A DNA stretch of 64,000 nucleotides, taken from Microcoleus sp. FACHB-1515. GTDB taxonomy: Bacteria; Cyanobacteriota; Cyanobacteriia; Elainellales; Elainellaceae. The DNA is taken from assembly GCF_014696105.1 (NCBI RefSeq), contig NZ_JACJPO010000030.1:88903-152902 (forward strand). Direction: 5' to 3'. This document shows positions 48,045 through 57,252 of the stretch, in pieces; position 1 is the first letter of the stretch, and each line of letters begins with the position of its first letter. A model generated the notes under the pieces. That model was not told the origin of the DNA and ran no database searches. It was given only the letters and a program-made list of their open reading frames with translations. Made by a program: the position numbers and the translations under genes.

Positions 48045-49352
48045 ATGACAACCACGCTGCCGCCTCAAAAAACCAAACTGCCGCCTTCGCAACATGAATT
48101 TGCCGAAATCATTCATCGCCTCGAAGCAGGCGGCGCAATGCTGCCCGACACGCCCGAAAACCTAATGCAGATCATTGGGCTGTACAAGGCTTACGCCGTG
48201 CCGATGGATTTCTATTGGCGCGATTTGCTCTACATTGCCGAGCGCGTCTTTCTCGATCCGCTGCCGTTCTTCAAATACTTTTTGCCGCAGGAATATCTTG
48301 ATCTGCACAACCACTATGCCGGAGACGATGCCGATCTGCGAATCTGGCGCGGACAGGCCACCGCTCACCCGGAACTCCTAGAGTTCATGCAGAAAGGCGA
48401 GGTGAAGAAGAACCTGCCGAAGCTGCTGCATCACTGGTGGCACGATCGCATCAATATGGAGTTTGCCGAAGAATGTATGCGGGCGATGCTCTGGCATCGG
48501 GGAATGTACGTCCCTGTCAACCAGTTTGATCCGTATCTCGACACCGAGGAATATCGTCAGAACGCCGATCGCGCCATTCGCGCCTACTTCAAATACAATC
48601 CGCCAATGATGGCGCTGTACAAGGCTTTCCCGGAAATGTTCATCGAGAAAGTCCGTGAAATGTCGTACTACAGCAACCTGGGCTTGTTCTGGGAAGTGAT
48701 GGCTCCGGTCTTCTTCGAAATGTCCGACATCTATGATGAAGGCGGCTTCAAAGGCGTACCGGATGCGATGAACTTTTTGGTGAACGGCATTTTTGCGATC
48801 GCCGGACGCCCAATCTACCATCACGTCTACATCCGGGGCGAATGCTACGAAATCATTCCCAAGTCAAAAGGCTTCACCTGGCTGTATGAAGCTGCGCTGC
48901 CCTATGTCGAAGCCGTCTTCTACCGCACCTCGCCGTTCCGGGGAACCAAATCCTACAACGCGCAGGCCGGAGAAGTTCCGAGCGACCAAAAAGATTTTCA
49001 CTACGGCATTCTCTACGCCGATGTGTTCCCAGTCGGAACGGCAGGCATTCCGCCGACACTGCTGATGCAGGACATGCTGCACTTCTTGCCGCCCTACCTG
49101 CTGGAATATTACGACAAGCACTGTCGCGGCGAAGACGATATGCTAATTCAGCTTGGTATCAGCTTCCAGCGATCGATGTACTGCGTCACCTCTGCCGTCA
49201 TCCAAGCCCTCAGAACCGCCCTGCTCTATCCGCTGGACGACCCGAATCCGAAGCACTTACAGGCGAATCGCGCCTTTTTTGAATCGCAACTCGATCGCTT
49301 CAAGCGCCCCGAAGCCCGCTTGCGGAATATCCAATCGCAAAACTACCGCTAG
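48045..49352 (+). CDS. cupA: CO2 hydration protein CupA (ChpY type)
   Basis: 435 residues from ATG 48045; a TTG seven codons upstream is less likely. His130 and Arg135 fall in LLHHWWHDRINMEF exactly where I recall the zinc ligands of the Thermosynechococcus CupA. CupA is bound to NdhF3/NdhD3 on the thylakoid and converts CO2 to bicarbonate in a vectorial, energy-coupled manner. The small partner gene cupS, often downstream, is not seen: a terminator and the convergent chlB follow. Confidence 0.93.
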   Translation: MTTTLPPQKTKLPPSQHEFAEIIHRLEAGGAMLPDTPENLMQIIGLYKAYAVPMDFYWRDLLYIAERVFLDPLPFFKYFLPQEYLDLHNHYAGDDADLRIWRGQATAHPELLEFMQKGEVKKNLPKLLHHWWHDRINMEFAEECMRAMLWHRGMYVPVNQFDPYLDTEEYRQNADRAIRAYFKYNPPMMALYKAFPEMFIEKVREMSYYSNLGLFWEVMAPVFFEMSDIYDEGGFKGVPDAMNFLVNGIFAIAGRPIYHHVYIRGECYEIIPKSKGFTWLYEAALPYVEAVFYRTSPFRGTKSYNAQAGEVPSDQKDFHYGILYADVFPVGTAGIPPTLLMQDMLHFLPPYLLEYYDKHCRGEDDMLIQLGISFQRSMYCVTSAVIQALRTALLYPLDDPNPKHLQANRAFFESQLDRFKRPEARLRNIQSQNYR

Positions 49353-49378
49353 AGCATCAAGTTAGAAATGAATGCTAA

Positions 49379-49417
49379 AAAAGCCTCCTAATTCGATGAT
49401 GGAATTAGGAGGCTTTT
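49379..49417 (+). terminator. Bidirectional terminator between cupA and chlB
   Basis: A perfect 16 bp stem (49379-49394 with 49402-49417) with a 7-base loop and A/T tracts on both sides. It separates the convergent cupA and chlB transcripts. Confidence 0.93.
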
Positions 49418-49464
49418 CTTTAGTGTCTCAACCTGCACCGCCGACACCCGACACCCCATCCCGC

Positions 49465-51003
49465 TTACGCGCCGACGGCTTCTTTGGCGGCGTAAAGCAC
49501 TTCAGCGGTAATTTCCGAAATGTTGCGATCGCGAGCAAACTTCTCGGTATTTCGCTTCACCTTGCCGCGCACAAAACCGGGGATTTTATTCAGTTCCGCC
49601 AGTCCATCTTTGCTCCAGTTCATTTCCGAATCGGCAGAAATTCCCTTCGTAATCACTTCTTTGGTGTCGTGTCCACCGAAGATTTCCAGCAGGTGATCTT
49701 CCATGCCCAAAGTAAAAGAATTGTAGATCAAATCAACAATTTGATTTGTTCCTTCGTAGCCAACAAACGGCTTGTAGCCGATCGGAAAATTTTGAATGTG
49801 AATCGGAGCCGCAATCACGCCGCAGGGAATGTTTAAGCGTTTGCCGACGTGCCGTTCCATTTGCGTTCCAAAAATTGCTGACGGTTCGACGCGAGCGATC
49901 GCATCTCCGATCGCGCCATGATCCTCGGTGATAATCACCTCGTCGCAATATTCGCTCACCTGATCGCGGAACCAGTCAGCATCATATTTGCAGTAGGTTC
50001 CTGCCCAAACGACGTGAATTCCCATTTCGCGAGCGAGAATTTTGGTAATCGCAGCAGCGTGGGTATTGTCACCAAAGACAACGGCTTTTTTGCCTGTGAG
50101 ATTTTGACAGTCGATCGACCTGGAAAACCAAGCCGCCTGCGAAACATGCAGCGTTTGTTCATTGATGAATTCTTCGTAGTCAACGTTGTAGTCAACGTTT
50201 GCACCTTGCGCGTTGATTACCTGCTGAATTTTGCGAATGCATCGCGCCGTTTCCACCACGCCCATCGGCGTAATGTCGATATACGGCATTCCAAATTCTT
50301 GCTCTAAATATTGCGCCGTTGCCATGCCCAATTCGCGATAGGGCACGAGGTTAAACCAGGCACGAGGCAGATTTTTGAGATTGTGAACGGATGCGCCATC
50401 GGGAATAATTTCGTTCACTTCAATTCCCAAATCATTCATCAATCGCTTCAATTCAGTGCGATCGTGATTGTTGTGAAAACCGAGTGTTGAAAGTCCGATG
50501 ATATTGACAGAAGGCTTCTCAGTTTTGCCTTCAGGAAGCTGACCTTTCTTGCGGGCTTTTTCCAGATAGAACTGGACGATTTGATGCAGAGTGCGATCGG
50601 CAGCTTGCAGTTCGTTGTAGCGATAGTGATTCACATCTGCCAGCAGCACATCGCCTTGCGATTCAATCTGGGCACGTTGAACAAAATTATGCAGATCTTC
50701 CTGCAAAATGCTCGATGTGCAGGTCGGCGTTAGCACAATCAAATCTGGATGTTCTTCGGCATCTTTGCGCGTGATATTGTCTACGACTTTTTCCTGCGAA
50801 CCTCTGGCAAGAACATGGCGATCGACCACGCTGGTTGTCACAGGCGTAAAGTCACGTTCGCGCTCCAGCATCGATCGCATCACGTTAAAGTAGTCATCGC
50901 CCAGCGGAGCGTGCATGATGGCGTGGACGTTTTTGAAAGAACTGGCGATGCGGAGCGTACCAATGTGCGCGGGGCCAGCATACATCCAGTAGGCCAATTT
51001 CAT
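49465..51003 (-). CDS. chlB: Light-independent protochlorophyllide reductase subunit B
   Basis: 512 residues from ATG 51003 ([15 protein letters not shown]) with GGAGA upstream; a TTG two codons earlier is in frame. ChlB with ChlN forms the nitrogenase-like catalytic component of DPOR, which reduces protochlorophyllide in the dark. Seen are the cluster/substrate region [34 protein letters not shown], and the C-terminal domain [21 protein letters not shown]. chlL and chlN are not nearby, as is common in cyanobacteria. Confidence 0.97.
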   Translation of the reverse strand: MKLAYWMYAGPAHIGTLRIASSFKNVHAIMHAPLGDDYFNVMRSMLERERDFTPVTTSVVDRHVLARGSQEKVVDNITRKDAEEHPDLIVLTPTCTSSILQEDLHNFVQRAQIESQGDVLLADVNHYRYNELQAADRTLHQIVQFYLEKARKKGQLPEGKTEKPSVNIIGLSTLGFHNNHDRTELKRLMNDLGIEVNEIIPDGASVHNLKNLPRAWFNLVPYRELGMATAQYLEQEFGMPYIDITPMGVVETARCIRKIQQVINAQGANVDYNVDYEEFINEQTLHVSQAAWFSRSIDCQNLTGKKAVVFGDNTHAAAITKILAREMGIHVVWAGTYCKYDADWFRDQVSEYCDEVIITEDHGAIGDAIARVEPSAIFGTQMERHVGKRLNIPCGVIAAPIHIQNFPIGYKPFVGYEGTNQIVDLIYNSFTLGMEDHLLEIFGGHDTKEVITKGISADSEMNWSKDGLAELNKIPGFVRGKVKRNTEKFARDRNISEITAEVLYAAKEAVGA

Positions 51004-51357
51004 ATCCAAGTCTCCATTAAAAATTGCCCGAAGCGATGGGCGTTTGAGCAGTGTTTTGATTGTCTCAGAGATAGCGGGAATTGTGAGTCCTGGCTGCGGT
51101 TTTGTAACAAGCGGATGCGATCGCTCAATCCTAATCCTGCTCTGAAATTGAGCAGTTTTTCGAGGAGTTTATCGAGTGTCGATCGCAACGATTCTTATTG
51201 CGCTGTGACATTCGTTAAAGCTTCCTGTTGAACACCGTCATTTTTGCAATCGAGCGGGATGCAGACTCGTTGCGATCGCTTTTCTGGCAGGAAGTTTTTG
51301 AAGATTGAAAGAATCAATCTTAGCGAGACGCTGAACCGTAGCAAGATCGCAACAAAA
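51004..51357. other. chlB upstream region, no gene seen
   Basis: 354 bp between the chlB start and the end of the MscS-type gene (both minus strand). It must hold the chlB promoter and the mscS terminator, but I see no strong hairpin or repeat. Confidence 0.4.
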
Positions 51358-53187
51358 CTACTTACCTTGGAAGCGCGTGACAGGGGAATCTTTTGAATCG
51401 TCGTCGGACATATCGCTGTGCAGCATCAGCGCTTGCTGCGGAATGCCAAACGGAATTCCGGCTTTGTCAAACGCGACCTTAAGACGGCGGCGATATTCGC
51501 GGGCAACTTCCCACTGTTTGAGCGGCTGCGTTTTAATCCAGAGACGAACGGTTGCGCCTGCATTGTCAAGTTCATCCACGCCCAGCAAGAGAGGTGGTTC
51601 AAGGATTAGATCATTCCAAGGACGATCGTGGCTCATGTCCTGAGCAATTTGCTCGATCAGAGCTAGCGCCTGATCGAGATCGGCACTATAAGCAACATCG
51701 ACGCGCAGATCAACTCGCGCCCATTCTTTTGAGAGGTTTTGGACGATCGAAATCGAGCTATTGGGAATTGTAATCAGCCGTCCTTCTTCATTTCGTAACT
51801 GCGTAATTCGCAGATTCATATTTTCAACAAAGCCAGAGACATCGCCCACGATAATTACGTCACCCACACCGTACTGGTCTTCGAGCAGAATAAAAAAGCC
51901 GTTCAAAATATCTTTAATCAAGCTTTGCGAGGCAAACGAAATTGCTAAACCGATGATTCCCGCACCTGCAAGTAATGGTCCCACCTGCACGTTAATTACC
52001 GACAGCGCAATAATGATTCCCAATCCCAAAATCATCACGGCGATGATGCTTTTGCCGACGCGAGAAATCGTGGAAAAGCGCAGAGCAAGGCGCTGAGAGG
52101 CTTCGGGCGCGATGCTGGTACTGTCTTGCAGCAGGAGGAAGAGTCGATCGACCAAAACGCCGCTAAACCGAATCGCCAGATATGTGCCGAATGCGATCGC
52201 CAGAATTTTGAAGGGAATTTGGACAAGATTGACGGCGATCGGTTGCCAGCGACGCGAGAAGGGAAATAATCCCAAAATCAAAAATCCGCCGCCGCCCCAA
52301 GTGGCAAGCTGCCCAAACTGCAACAGCCGCCGCTGGATTTCAACAATGCCGCGCTGTTCGCGATTTTCAAGCTGTTCTTGCAACAGGGCGGTGCGCGTTT
52401 CCGTCTCGGTTCCGGGGGCGATTGTCGAAAGCTCCTGTTTCTCGGTGCGCGATTGTGAGAGGAGAGCTTCCCGCCGAATTGCCAGCCGTCTTTGGGGCAG
52501 CATGAGCAGAGCGCTGACCAGACAAATGCCCAGCAAAATCACTGCGGCTAGATAAACCTGCCGCTGCAAATAACTCGGTTGACGTTCAATTCTCGCTTGC
52601 ACCAGAGCCGATCGAATCTTGTCAGACCAGCCGCTTGCCAATGTGTCAGCATCGGTGGCGTGAATCTCCGTGTCAAGCGTGGTGACGGTGAGAATTTCCT
52701 GCGTGCGATCGTCTCCGTTCACGCGATAGCGCACGGAAATGACGGGAAGCCGACTGGTGCGATCGACTGCGCTCGTCACGCGCAGACTGTCTGGAGCGAA
52801 ATTGCTCTCGGCAATGGTTTGAAGCCGCTCTTCGATCGCTTCGATGCGGAGATCGATCGGGTCATCAGAACGAGTCTGCTGAGCAGGACGGCTTCCCTGA
52901 GCAGGCGTAGCGGGCTGAGCGGGTGCAGCAACGGTAAACAGCTTGCGACCATCCAGCCGCACAATGCCACGTGAAGTTGAATTAGTGCGGTTGGAAAATA
53001 AACTGTTGAGATCCAAGGCTGGAACGCTAGGCGTCACAGCGGGCGAAGGAGAGGGCGTTGGCGTTGGACTAGGAGACTGTCCGTGAGCCGGAGCGGTCAG
53101 CACAATTAGCACGGCCACGATCGCCGCTATAAACCAGCCGCGACTGCGCCGAGGCAGCGATCGGGAGAACGGATCGATCGGCAGCAT
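51358..53187 (-). CDS. MscS family mechanosensitive channel
   Basis: 609 residues with an N-terminal signal segment (about 17-37), a Pro/Thr-rich stretch, a periplasmic domain (about 60-200), then five or so membrane helices and the MscS pore/cytoplasmic domain. Pore-helix-like LAGAGIIGLAISFASQSLIKD and the beta domain DVIIVGDVSGFVENMNLRIT are typical. Such channels release solutes on osmotic downshock. A strong GGAGG ribosome site sits in the 12 bp gap after ftsY, so it is read as the last gene of nusB-ftsY-mscS. Confidence 0.9.
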   Translation of the reverse strand: MLPIDPFSRSLPRRSRGWFIAAIVAVLIVLTAPAHGQSPSPTPTPSPSPAVTPSVPALDLNSLFSNRTNSTSRGIVRLDGRKLFTVAAPAQPATPAQGSRPAQQTRSDDPIDLRIEAIEERLQTIAESNFAPDSLRVTSAVDRTSRLPVISVRYRVNGDDRTQEILTVTTLDTEIHATDADTLASGWSDKIRSALVQARIERQPSYLQRQVYLAAVILLGICLVSALLMLPQRRLAIRREALLSQSRTEKQELSTIAPGTETETRTALLQEQLENREQRGIVEIQRRLLQFGQLATWGGGGFLILGLFPFSRRWQPIAVNLVQIPFKILAIAFGTYLAIRFSGVLVDRLFLLLQDSTSIAPEASQRLALRFSTISRVGKSIIAVMILGLGIIIALSVINVQVGPLLAGAGIIGLAISFASQSLIKDILNGFFILLEDQYGVGDVIIVGDVSGFVENMNLRITQLRNEEGRLITIPNSSISIVQNLSKEWARVDLRVDVAYSADLDQALALIEQIAQDMSHDRPWNDLILEPPLLLGVDELDNAGATVRLWIKTQPLKQWEVAREYRRRLKVAFDKAGIPFGIPQQALMLHSDMSDDDSKDSPVTRFQGK

Positions 53188-53199
53188 ATTCCTCCTCTC

Positions 53200-54660
53200 C
53201 TAGCCGCTTAGCAGCGCCTCAACAAATTCATAGCTGGAAAAAGGCCGCAAATCTTCGATGCCTTCTCCCGCGCCAATAAAGCGAATCGGCAAGCCTAGCT
53301 GCTGCACAACCGCAAGGGCAATGCCGCCTCTCGCCGTGCCGTCCAGCTTTGTCAGCACCACGCCGCTAAGCTGCGCCGCTTGCGAAAAGACTTCAGCTTG
53401 CCGCAGGCCGTTTTGTCCCAAAGTGGAATCAAGGACGAGCAGCGATTCGACTTTGGCGTTAGGTGCTTTCTTATCGATGATGCGGCGAATTTTGCTCAGT
53501 TCGTCCATCAGATTTTTCTTGTTTTGCAAGCGGCCTGCCGTATCCACCAGCAGCAGTTCGGTGTTGCGAGATTGGGCAGCGGCGATCGCATCAAACACGA
53601 CCGCAGCCGGATCGGTGTTCTTGCCCGGATTGGCGATGACTTCAACGCTCGATCGATCGCCCCACACCTTCACCTGCTGCACGGCTGCCGCCCGAAACGT
53701 ATCCGCCGCACCGATCAGCGTCCGATAGCCGGACTTCTGCGCGATATGGGCAATTTTGCCGATCGTCGTCGTTTTGCCTGCACCATTGACTCCGGTAATC
53801 AGCCAAATATTCAGCGTGTCTTTTTCCGGGGCAAAGGTCGGATTGATTTCTTGGCCTCCGGGTCGATCGAGCATGTCGCGCAAAATCTGCTTCAGGTAGG
53901 CGATCGCTTCGGCAGGCGGCAGCGTTTCCGATCGCAGTTTGTTTTGCAGCGACTCGATAATGTAGTCAGTCGCTTCCACGCCCACGTCCGCTTGCAGCAG
54001 CAGCGATTCGATCGCCATCACCGCATCTTGATTGAGCGGTCCCTGACCGACGATCGCCCGAAGCTGATTCACCAAGCTGCGGCGGGTTTTGCTCAACCCT
54101 TGGCGCAACCGTTTGAGCCACGTGATTTCCTCGATCGAAATTTGCTCTGGCTTCCGGCCTTGATTTGCCAAAACTTCCGCCGACCACAAGAAATTTTCAT
54201 CCAGCGTGAAATTAGTTTCCGTTGCGGCAACAGGAGCAGGTTCGGCTTCCTCGACGATCGCTTCAGCCTTAAGGCGATCGAGGCGAGCTTGGCGATCGGC
54301 TTCAGCCTGCATCCAGAAGGGAAGAGCAGCGTCGGCGGCGGGTGGCACTTCGGCTGCAAGAGGTTCGGTCGATTCGATCGCGGCGGCAGGTTCAGCAGAT
54401 TCGATCTGCGGTTCAGTTGCTTCGGGGGGAACGCTTGCTTCCGGCTCAGCAGCAGGAGCTTCAGCAGCTTGGGCAGCAGCAGCGGCTTCGGCCTGTTTGC
54501 GGCGAATATTTTCGTAGGCGGCTTTTGCCCAGTCGAGTTGAGTTTGGGCGGGCGGTGTTTCAGTCGTCGGTTTTGATTCTGGCTGTTGCGCTTGCTCAGA
54601 CGGTTGCGCTTGCTCAGCGTCCGACTCGTTTTGCTGGCGATTAAACCAATTGAACGTCAT
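53200..54660 (-). CDS. ftsY: Signal recognition particle receptor FtsY
   Basis: 486 residues. A long acidic, Ala/Glu-rich N-terminal region (about 1-170) precedes the NG domain. G motifs: GVNGAGKTTTIGKIA, the closing-loop QQVKVWGDRS region, DTAGRLQNKKNLMDEL and TKLDGTARGGIAL. It docks the SRP-ribosome complex on the membrane. The Ala-rich A region is compositionally biased, which explains the long open antisense frame opposite to it. Confidence 0.97.
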   Translation of the reverse strand: MTFNWFNRQQNESDAEQAQPSEQAQQPESKPTTETPPAQTQLDWAKAAYENIRRKQAEAAAAAQAAEAPAAEPEASVPPEATEPQIESAEPAAAIESTEPLAAEVPPAADAALPFWMQAEADRQARLDRLKAEAIVEEAEPAPVAATETNFTLDENFLWSAEVLANQGRKPEQISIEEITWLKRLRQGLSKTRRSLVNQLRAIVGQGPLNQDAVMAIESLLLQADVGVEATDYIIESLQNKLRSETLPPAEAIAYLKQILRDMLDRPGGQEINPTFAPEKDTLNIWLITGVNGAGKTTTIGKIAHIAQKSGYRTLIGAADTFRAAAVQQVKVWGDRSSVEVIANPGKNTDPAAVVFDAIAAAQSRNTELLLVDTAGRLQNKKNLMDELSKIRRIIDKKAPNAKVESLLVLDSTLGQNGLRQAEVFSQAAQLSGVVLTKLDGTARGGIALAVVQQLGLPIRFIGAGEGIEDLRPFSSYEFVEALLSG

Positions 54661-54729
54661 AACGGCCTCGCTTCCCCAAAAGAACCTTCTTCACTGTAAG
54701 AAAAAATCGGTGCAATTCCTGCGAACCGC

Positions 54730-55413
54730 TTAATTCTCGCTTGCCTCGCCAGCAGTCTGCGAAGCGATCGCTTCCGGTGCAGCTTCCGGCTCGATCGATT
54801 CGCCCTTCAGTCGATTGCTCACGCGCCGCAACACGCCATTGATGAAGCGATAGTCATCTTCGCCGCTGTAGCGCTTGGCAACTTCGATCGCTTCATTAAT
54901 CGCCACCTGATCGGGCACGCCCAAATACTGCATTTCGGCAACGGCAATTCGCAAAATATCGCGATCGATTCGTGCCAGTCGCTTCAGTTGCCAATCAACC
55001 ATGCATTCGTCCAGCAGCGAATCGATATCCGGGCGATGCACCTGCACCATGCTCAGCAGTTCGATTGCATAGTGGCGGACTTCTTGCTGGTTGGCAAGCT
55101 GAATCATTTCCGGCAAATCGATCGCCGCACCCATCCGATTGAGCGCGGTGCGCGTCAGCTCAACGGCATCTTGCACCATTGCCCGTGCACTGTTGAGATC
55201 AACCGCTCTAGTTTCGCTGCTCAACAGGCGATCGCTGCCGCGCTGCAATTCGGCGGCGGCGGTTTCAAGGCTGTCGTGAACTTCCGCCGTCAACGTTCGC
55301 ACAGCAGCAACGATGAAGCTTTGAAGCTGCTGGCTCGTCAGGCGATCGGGCTTGGGTGGCAGTTGGCTGATGCTCAGCAGAGCGAGTTCACGAGCGATTC
55401 GGCGGGCTTGCAT
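54730..55413 (-). CDS. nusB: Transcription antitermination protein NusB
   Basis: 227 residues from ATG 55413; a TTG six codons upstream is an alternative. The all-helical NusB fold acts with NusE (S10) on boxA RNA in rRNA transcription. Motifs: MQARRIARELALLSISQLP at the start, RIAVAEMQYLGVPDQVAINEAIEVAKRY and a closing DYRFINGVLRRV. It is longer than E. coli NusB because of an insertion in the first third and an acidic C-terminal tail, as in other cyanobacteria. It precedes ftsY by 69 bp. Confidence 0.93.
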   Translation of the reverse strand: MQARRIARELALLSISQLPPKPDRLTSQQLQSFIVAAVRTLTAEVHDSLETAAAELQRGSDRLLSSETRAVDLNSARAMVQDAVELTRTALNRMGAAIDLPEMIQLANQQEVRHYAIELLSMVQVHRPDIDSLLDECMVDWQLKRLARIDRDILRIAVAEMQYLGVPDQVAINEAIEVAKRYSGEDDYRFINGVLRRVSNRLKGESIEPEAAPEAIASQTAGEASEN

Positions 55414-55573
55414 GGCAGATGAAGTTGACAAGGTTCAGTACGGCTCATCGATCGTAGCAAGCCGAACGCAAAATTCGCGATCGATTCGACTATTGCAGCC
55501 AACGGAGTTGCCTAGGCGAAGAATTCGGCTAACGTAAAGTCGGCAATATCACAATATCAACTGTAGCGATCGC

Positions 55574-55897
55574 CTACTCTTCTTGATCGCCATTACGATT
55601 CTGCAAAATGTCTAAAATTCGCCGATTCTCTGTTTGCAGTCCGCGCACTTCAGTTTGGATTTGAAGTGTATCAGCTCGCAAATCACGAATTTCAGCATTC
55701 ATCACCTGCATATCCGATCGAATATCACGAATTTCAACCTTGATGTCGCGAATCTCGATCGCCAGTCGCTCGAAGTTGCGCTGGATAGTTTCAAAGTTTT
55801 GTTGATGCTGTGCGACCGTTTCGAGCAGAGCGCTGACGGCGAGGCGGATGTCGATCATTTGGTTTTCCAAGTGATTGAGGCGATCGTCATCAGTCAT
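55574..55897 (-). CDS. Small coiled-coil protein, unknown
   Basis: 107 residues from ATG 55897. Nearly the whole length is a heptad-patterned helix with an internal repeat of the type (E/D)IRD(I/L)(K/R)xE/DxxxM/IRD. Predicted a soluble or membrane-associated coiled coil; the family is unknown to me, although similar short proteins are frequent in cyanobacteria. It is separated from nusB by about 160 bp. Confidence 0.65.
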   Translation of the reverse strand: MTDDDRLNHLENQMIDIRLAVSALLETVAQHQQNFETIQRNFERLAIEIRDIKVEIRDIRSDMQVMNAEIRDLRADTLQIQTEVRGLQTENRRILDILQNRNGDQEE

Positions 55898-56287
55898 GTC
55901 TGGCAAATTTCTGTTGAGTTCTATTTTAACGTTCTCGCTGAATCGATCGAATCAAGCTTTGAAATCCAGCAAAATCACAGGGTTCGATCGTGTTTCAGTC
56001 CGTTCCAGAATAAAGTTGACTTTTCACAGAAATATCTGTATGCTTCCTATTCAAGTTTGCTCGGAATAAACGTCGAGCAAACCAAAGGTCGATCGACAAC
56101 CTAGCGCCGCCCAAAGCTGTATCCGGCAGTCTTTGGACGGCTAACCCCCAACGCTGGATCTAGGCAGCACAGGAGGCTAAGTGGATTTTACATCACCCCA
56201 CTGCCACCCTGATTCGCCTCGGCAACTGATACAGGTGGCTAGGTTTTGAAGGACTCAAACCCTTACAAAGAAAAATGGAGTGACACC
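55898..56287. other. Non-coding region with structured RNA candidate
   Basis: 390 bp; the left half shows nothing I can support. The right half (56102-56247) has the hairpins reported separately as an RNA candidate. Confidence 0.5.
56102..56247 (+). ncRNA. Candidate structured RNA or structured 5' leader
   Basis: Three stems can be drawn in sequence. The first is strong: 56106-56119 with 56127-56141, containing CCAAAGCTG against CAG-T-CTTTGG, plus CGG closure. The second is short (56180-56184 with 56198-56202). The third, 56203-56211 with 56232-56239, is GC-rich with one bulge and is followed by TAGGTTTT, resembling a terminator. It does not match 6S, tmRNA, SRP or RNase P RNA as I know them. 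It may be a free RNA or the leader of the gene at 56288. Confidence 0.4.
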
Positions 56288-57085
56288 ATGCTGTTTAACG
56301 TGCGTGGAGTAGATATTGACGTAGCGTTGCCAAAGTCGCTGGCTGAAGTGAATGGTCGGATCGAGAAACTGGTGGCATTGCATCAAAAGCTGCAAGCAGA
56401 GTTGAAAAAGCTGCCGCCCAAAAGCGTGCCTCGGCAAATCAAAGGACAGGAAATTCACACGGTCGATGTGGAACTGCAAATCCTCAAGCGGTGGCGGCGC
56501 AACGCCAACATTCGCTTAGAAAAGCTGCTGGCAGATCCGGATGTCGGCAGTGGTGAACTGGAAACTGAAGCGGGTTTGGTCAAGCATTTGTATCAGGAAT
56601 TGCGCCGCTTGAACCGCGAACACTGCTTTTCGATCGAGCGCGATTCCAAGCTGGCAAACGTGCTGTCTGCCGCGCAACTCTGGCTGCGAAACTACTACTC
56701 GACCAAGCTGCCCTCAGCCGATCTGGTCAAAGATGTTGAGCCAGAAGAGCAAGCGCATTTGCAGCGGCATCAAGCGCAGCAAGACCAGTTCGATCGCCAG
56801 TTTCAAGAGCGTGAACGCATTCGCTGGCAAGAACATCTGCTGCAACAGCAGTCTCGCAACTCGGCTGCGGCAAGTCAGCGCGATCGCACTCCCCGCGATT
56901 CACAGGAACTCCGCATCTCAAAAGAAAAGGCCAAACAGGAACGCCAGCGGCAACAGCAAGAAGAAGCGTTGCGAGTTCAGCGTGAGCGTACCGAAACGCA
57001 AGCAGCGATGCAGTTGATCAGTCAACTGAGCAAGCAAGCGGGTCAGCAGGTGAGTCAGCCCGTGACTCAGCAAGGCGGCCAATAA
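56288..57085 (+). CDS. Unrecognised protein with globular N terminus and Q/R-rich coiled coil
   Basis: 265 residues from ATG 56288 with GGAG 9 bases upstream; a TTG 14 codons earlier is possible. Residues 1-155 look like a conserved globular helical domain (MLFNVRGVDIDVALPKSL at the start, LRNYYSTKLPSADLVKD at the end). Residues 160-265 are rich in Gln, Arg and Glu and probably coiled coil, ending in a Q/V repeat (QQVSQPVTQQ). No signal, membrane segment or known motif is seen. I cannot assign a family. Confidence 0.65.
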   Translation: MLFNVRGVDIDVALPKSLAEVNGRIEKLVALHQKLQAELKKLPPKSVPRQIKGQEIHTVDVELQILKRWRRNANIRLEKLLADPDVGSGELETEAGLVKHLYQELRRLNREHCFSIERDSKLANVLSAAQLWLRNYYSTKLPSADLVKDVEPEEQAHLQRHQAQQDQFDRQFQERERIRWQEHLLQQQSRNSAAASQRDRTPRDSQELRISKEKAKQERQRQQQEEALRVQRERTETQAAMQLISQLSKQAGQQVSQPVTQQGGQ

Positions 57086-57252
57086 CCTCAGCGATCGCCC
57101 AGGCAAAATCATCGCAGCAATGCAGGCGACTGACCGGATCGGTTGCCGCTGCGATGGTTTTGTTCTGCGATCGATCACCCTGAACATCCCTTGTCAGCGC
57201 ATCTGGGTAAAATCAGGGCTTAACACAATGATTATTTCTTTTTGCAGACCTT

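Noticed and set aside
53380..54576. 398-codon open frame opposite ftsY
   Set aside because: It arises from the Ala/Glu-rich N-terminal region and conserved GTPase domain of ftsY; composition (R/F-rich) is unlike real proteins here.
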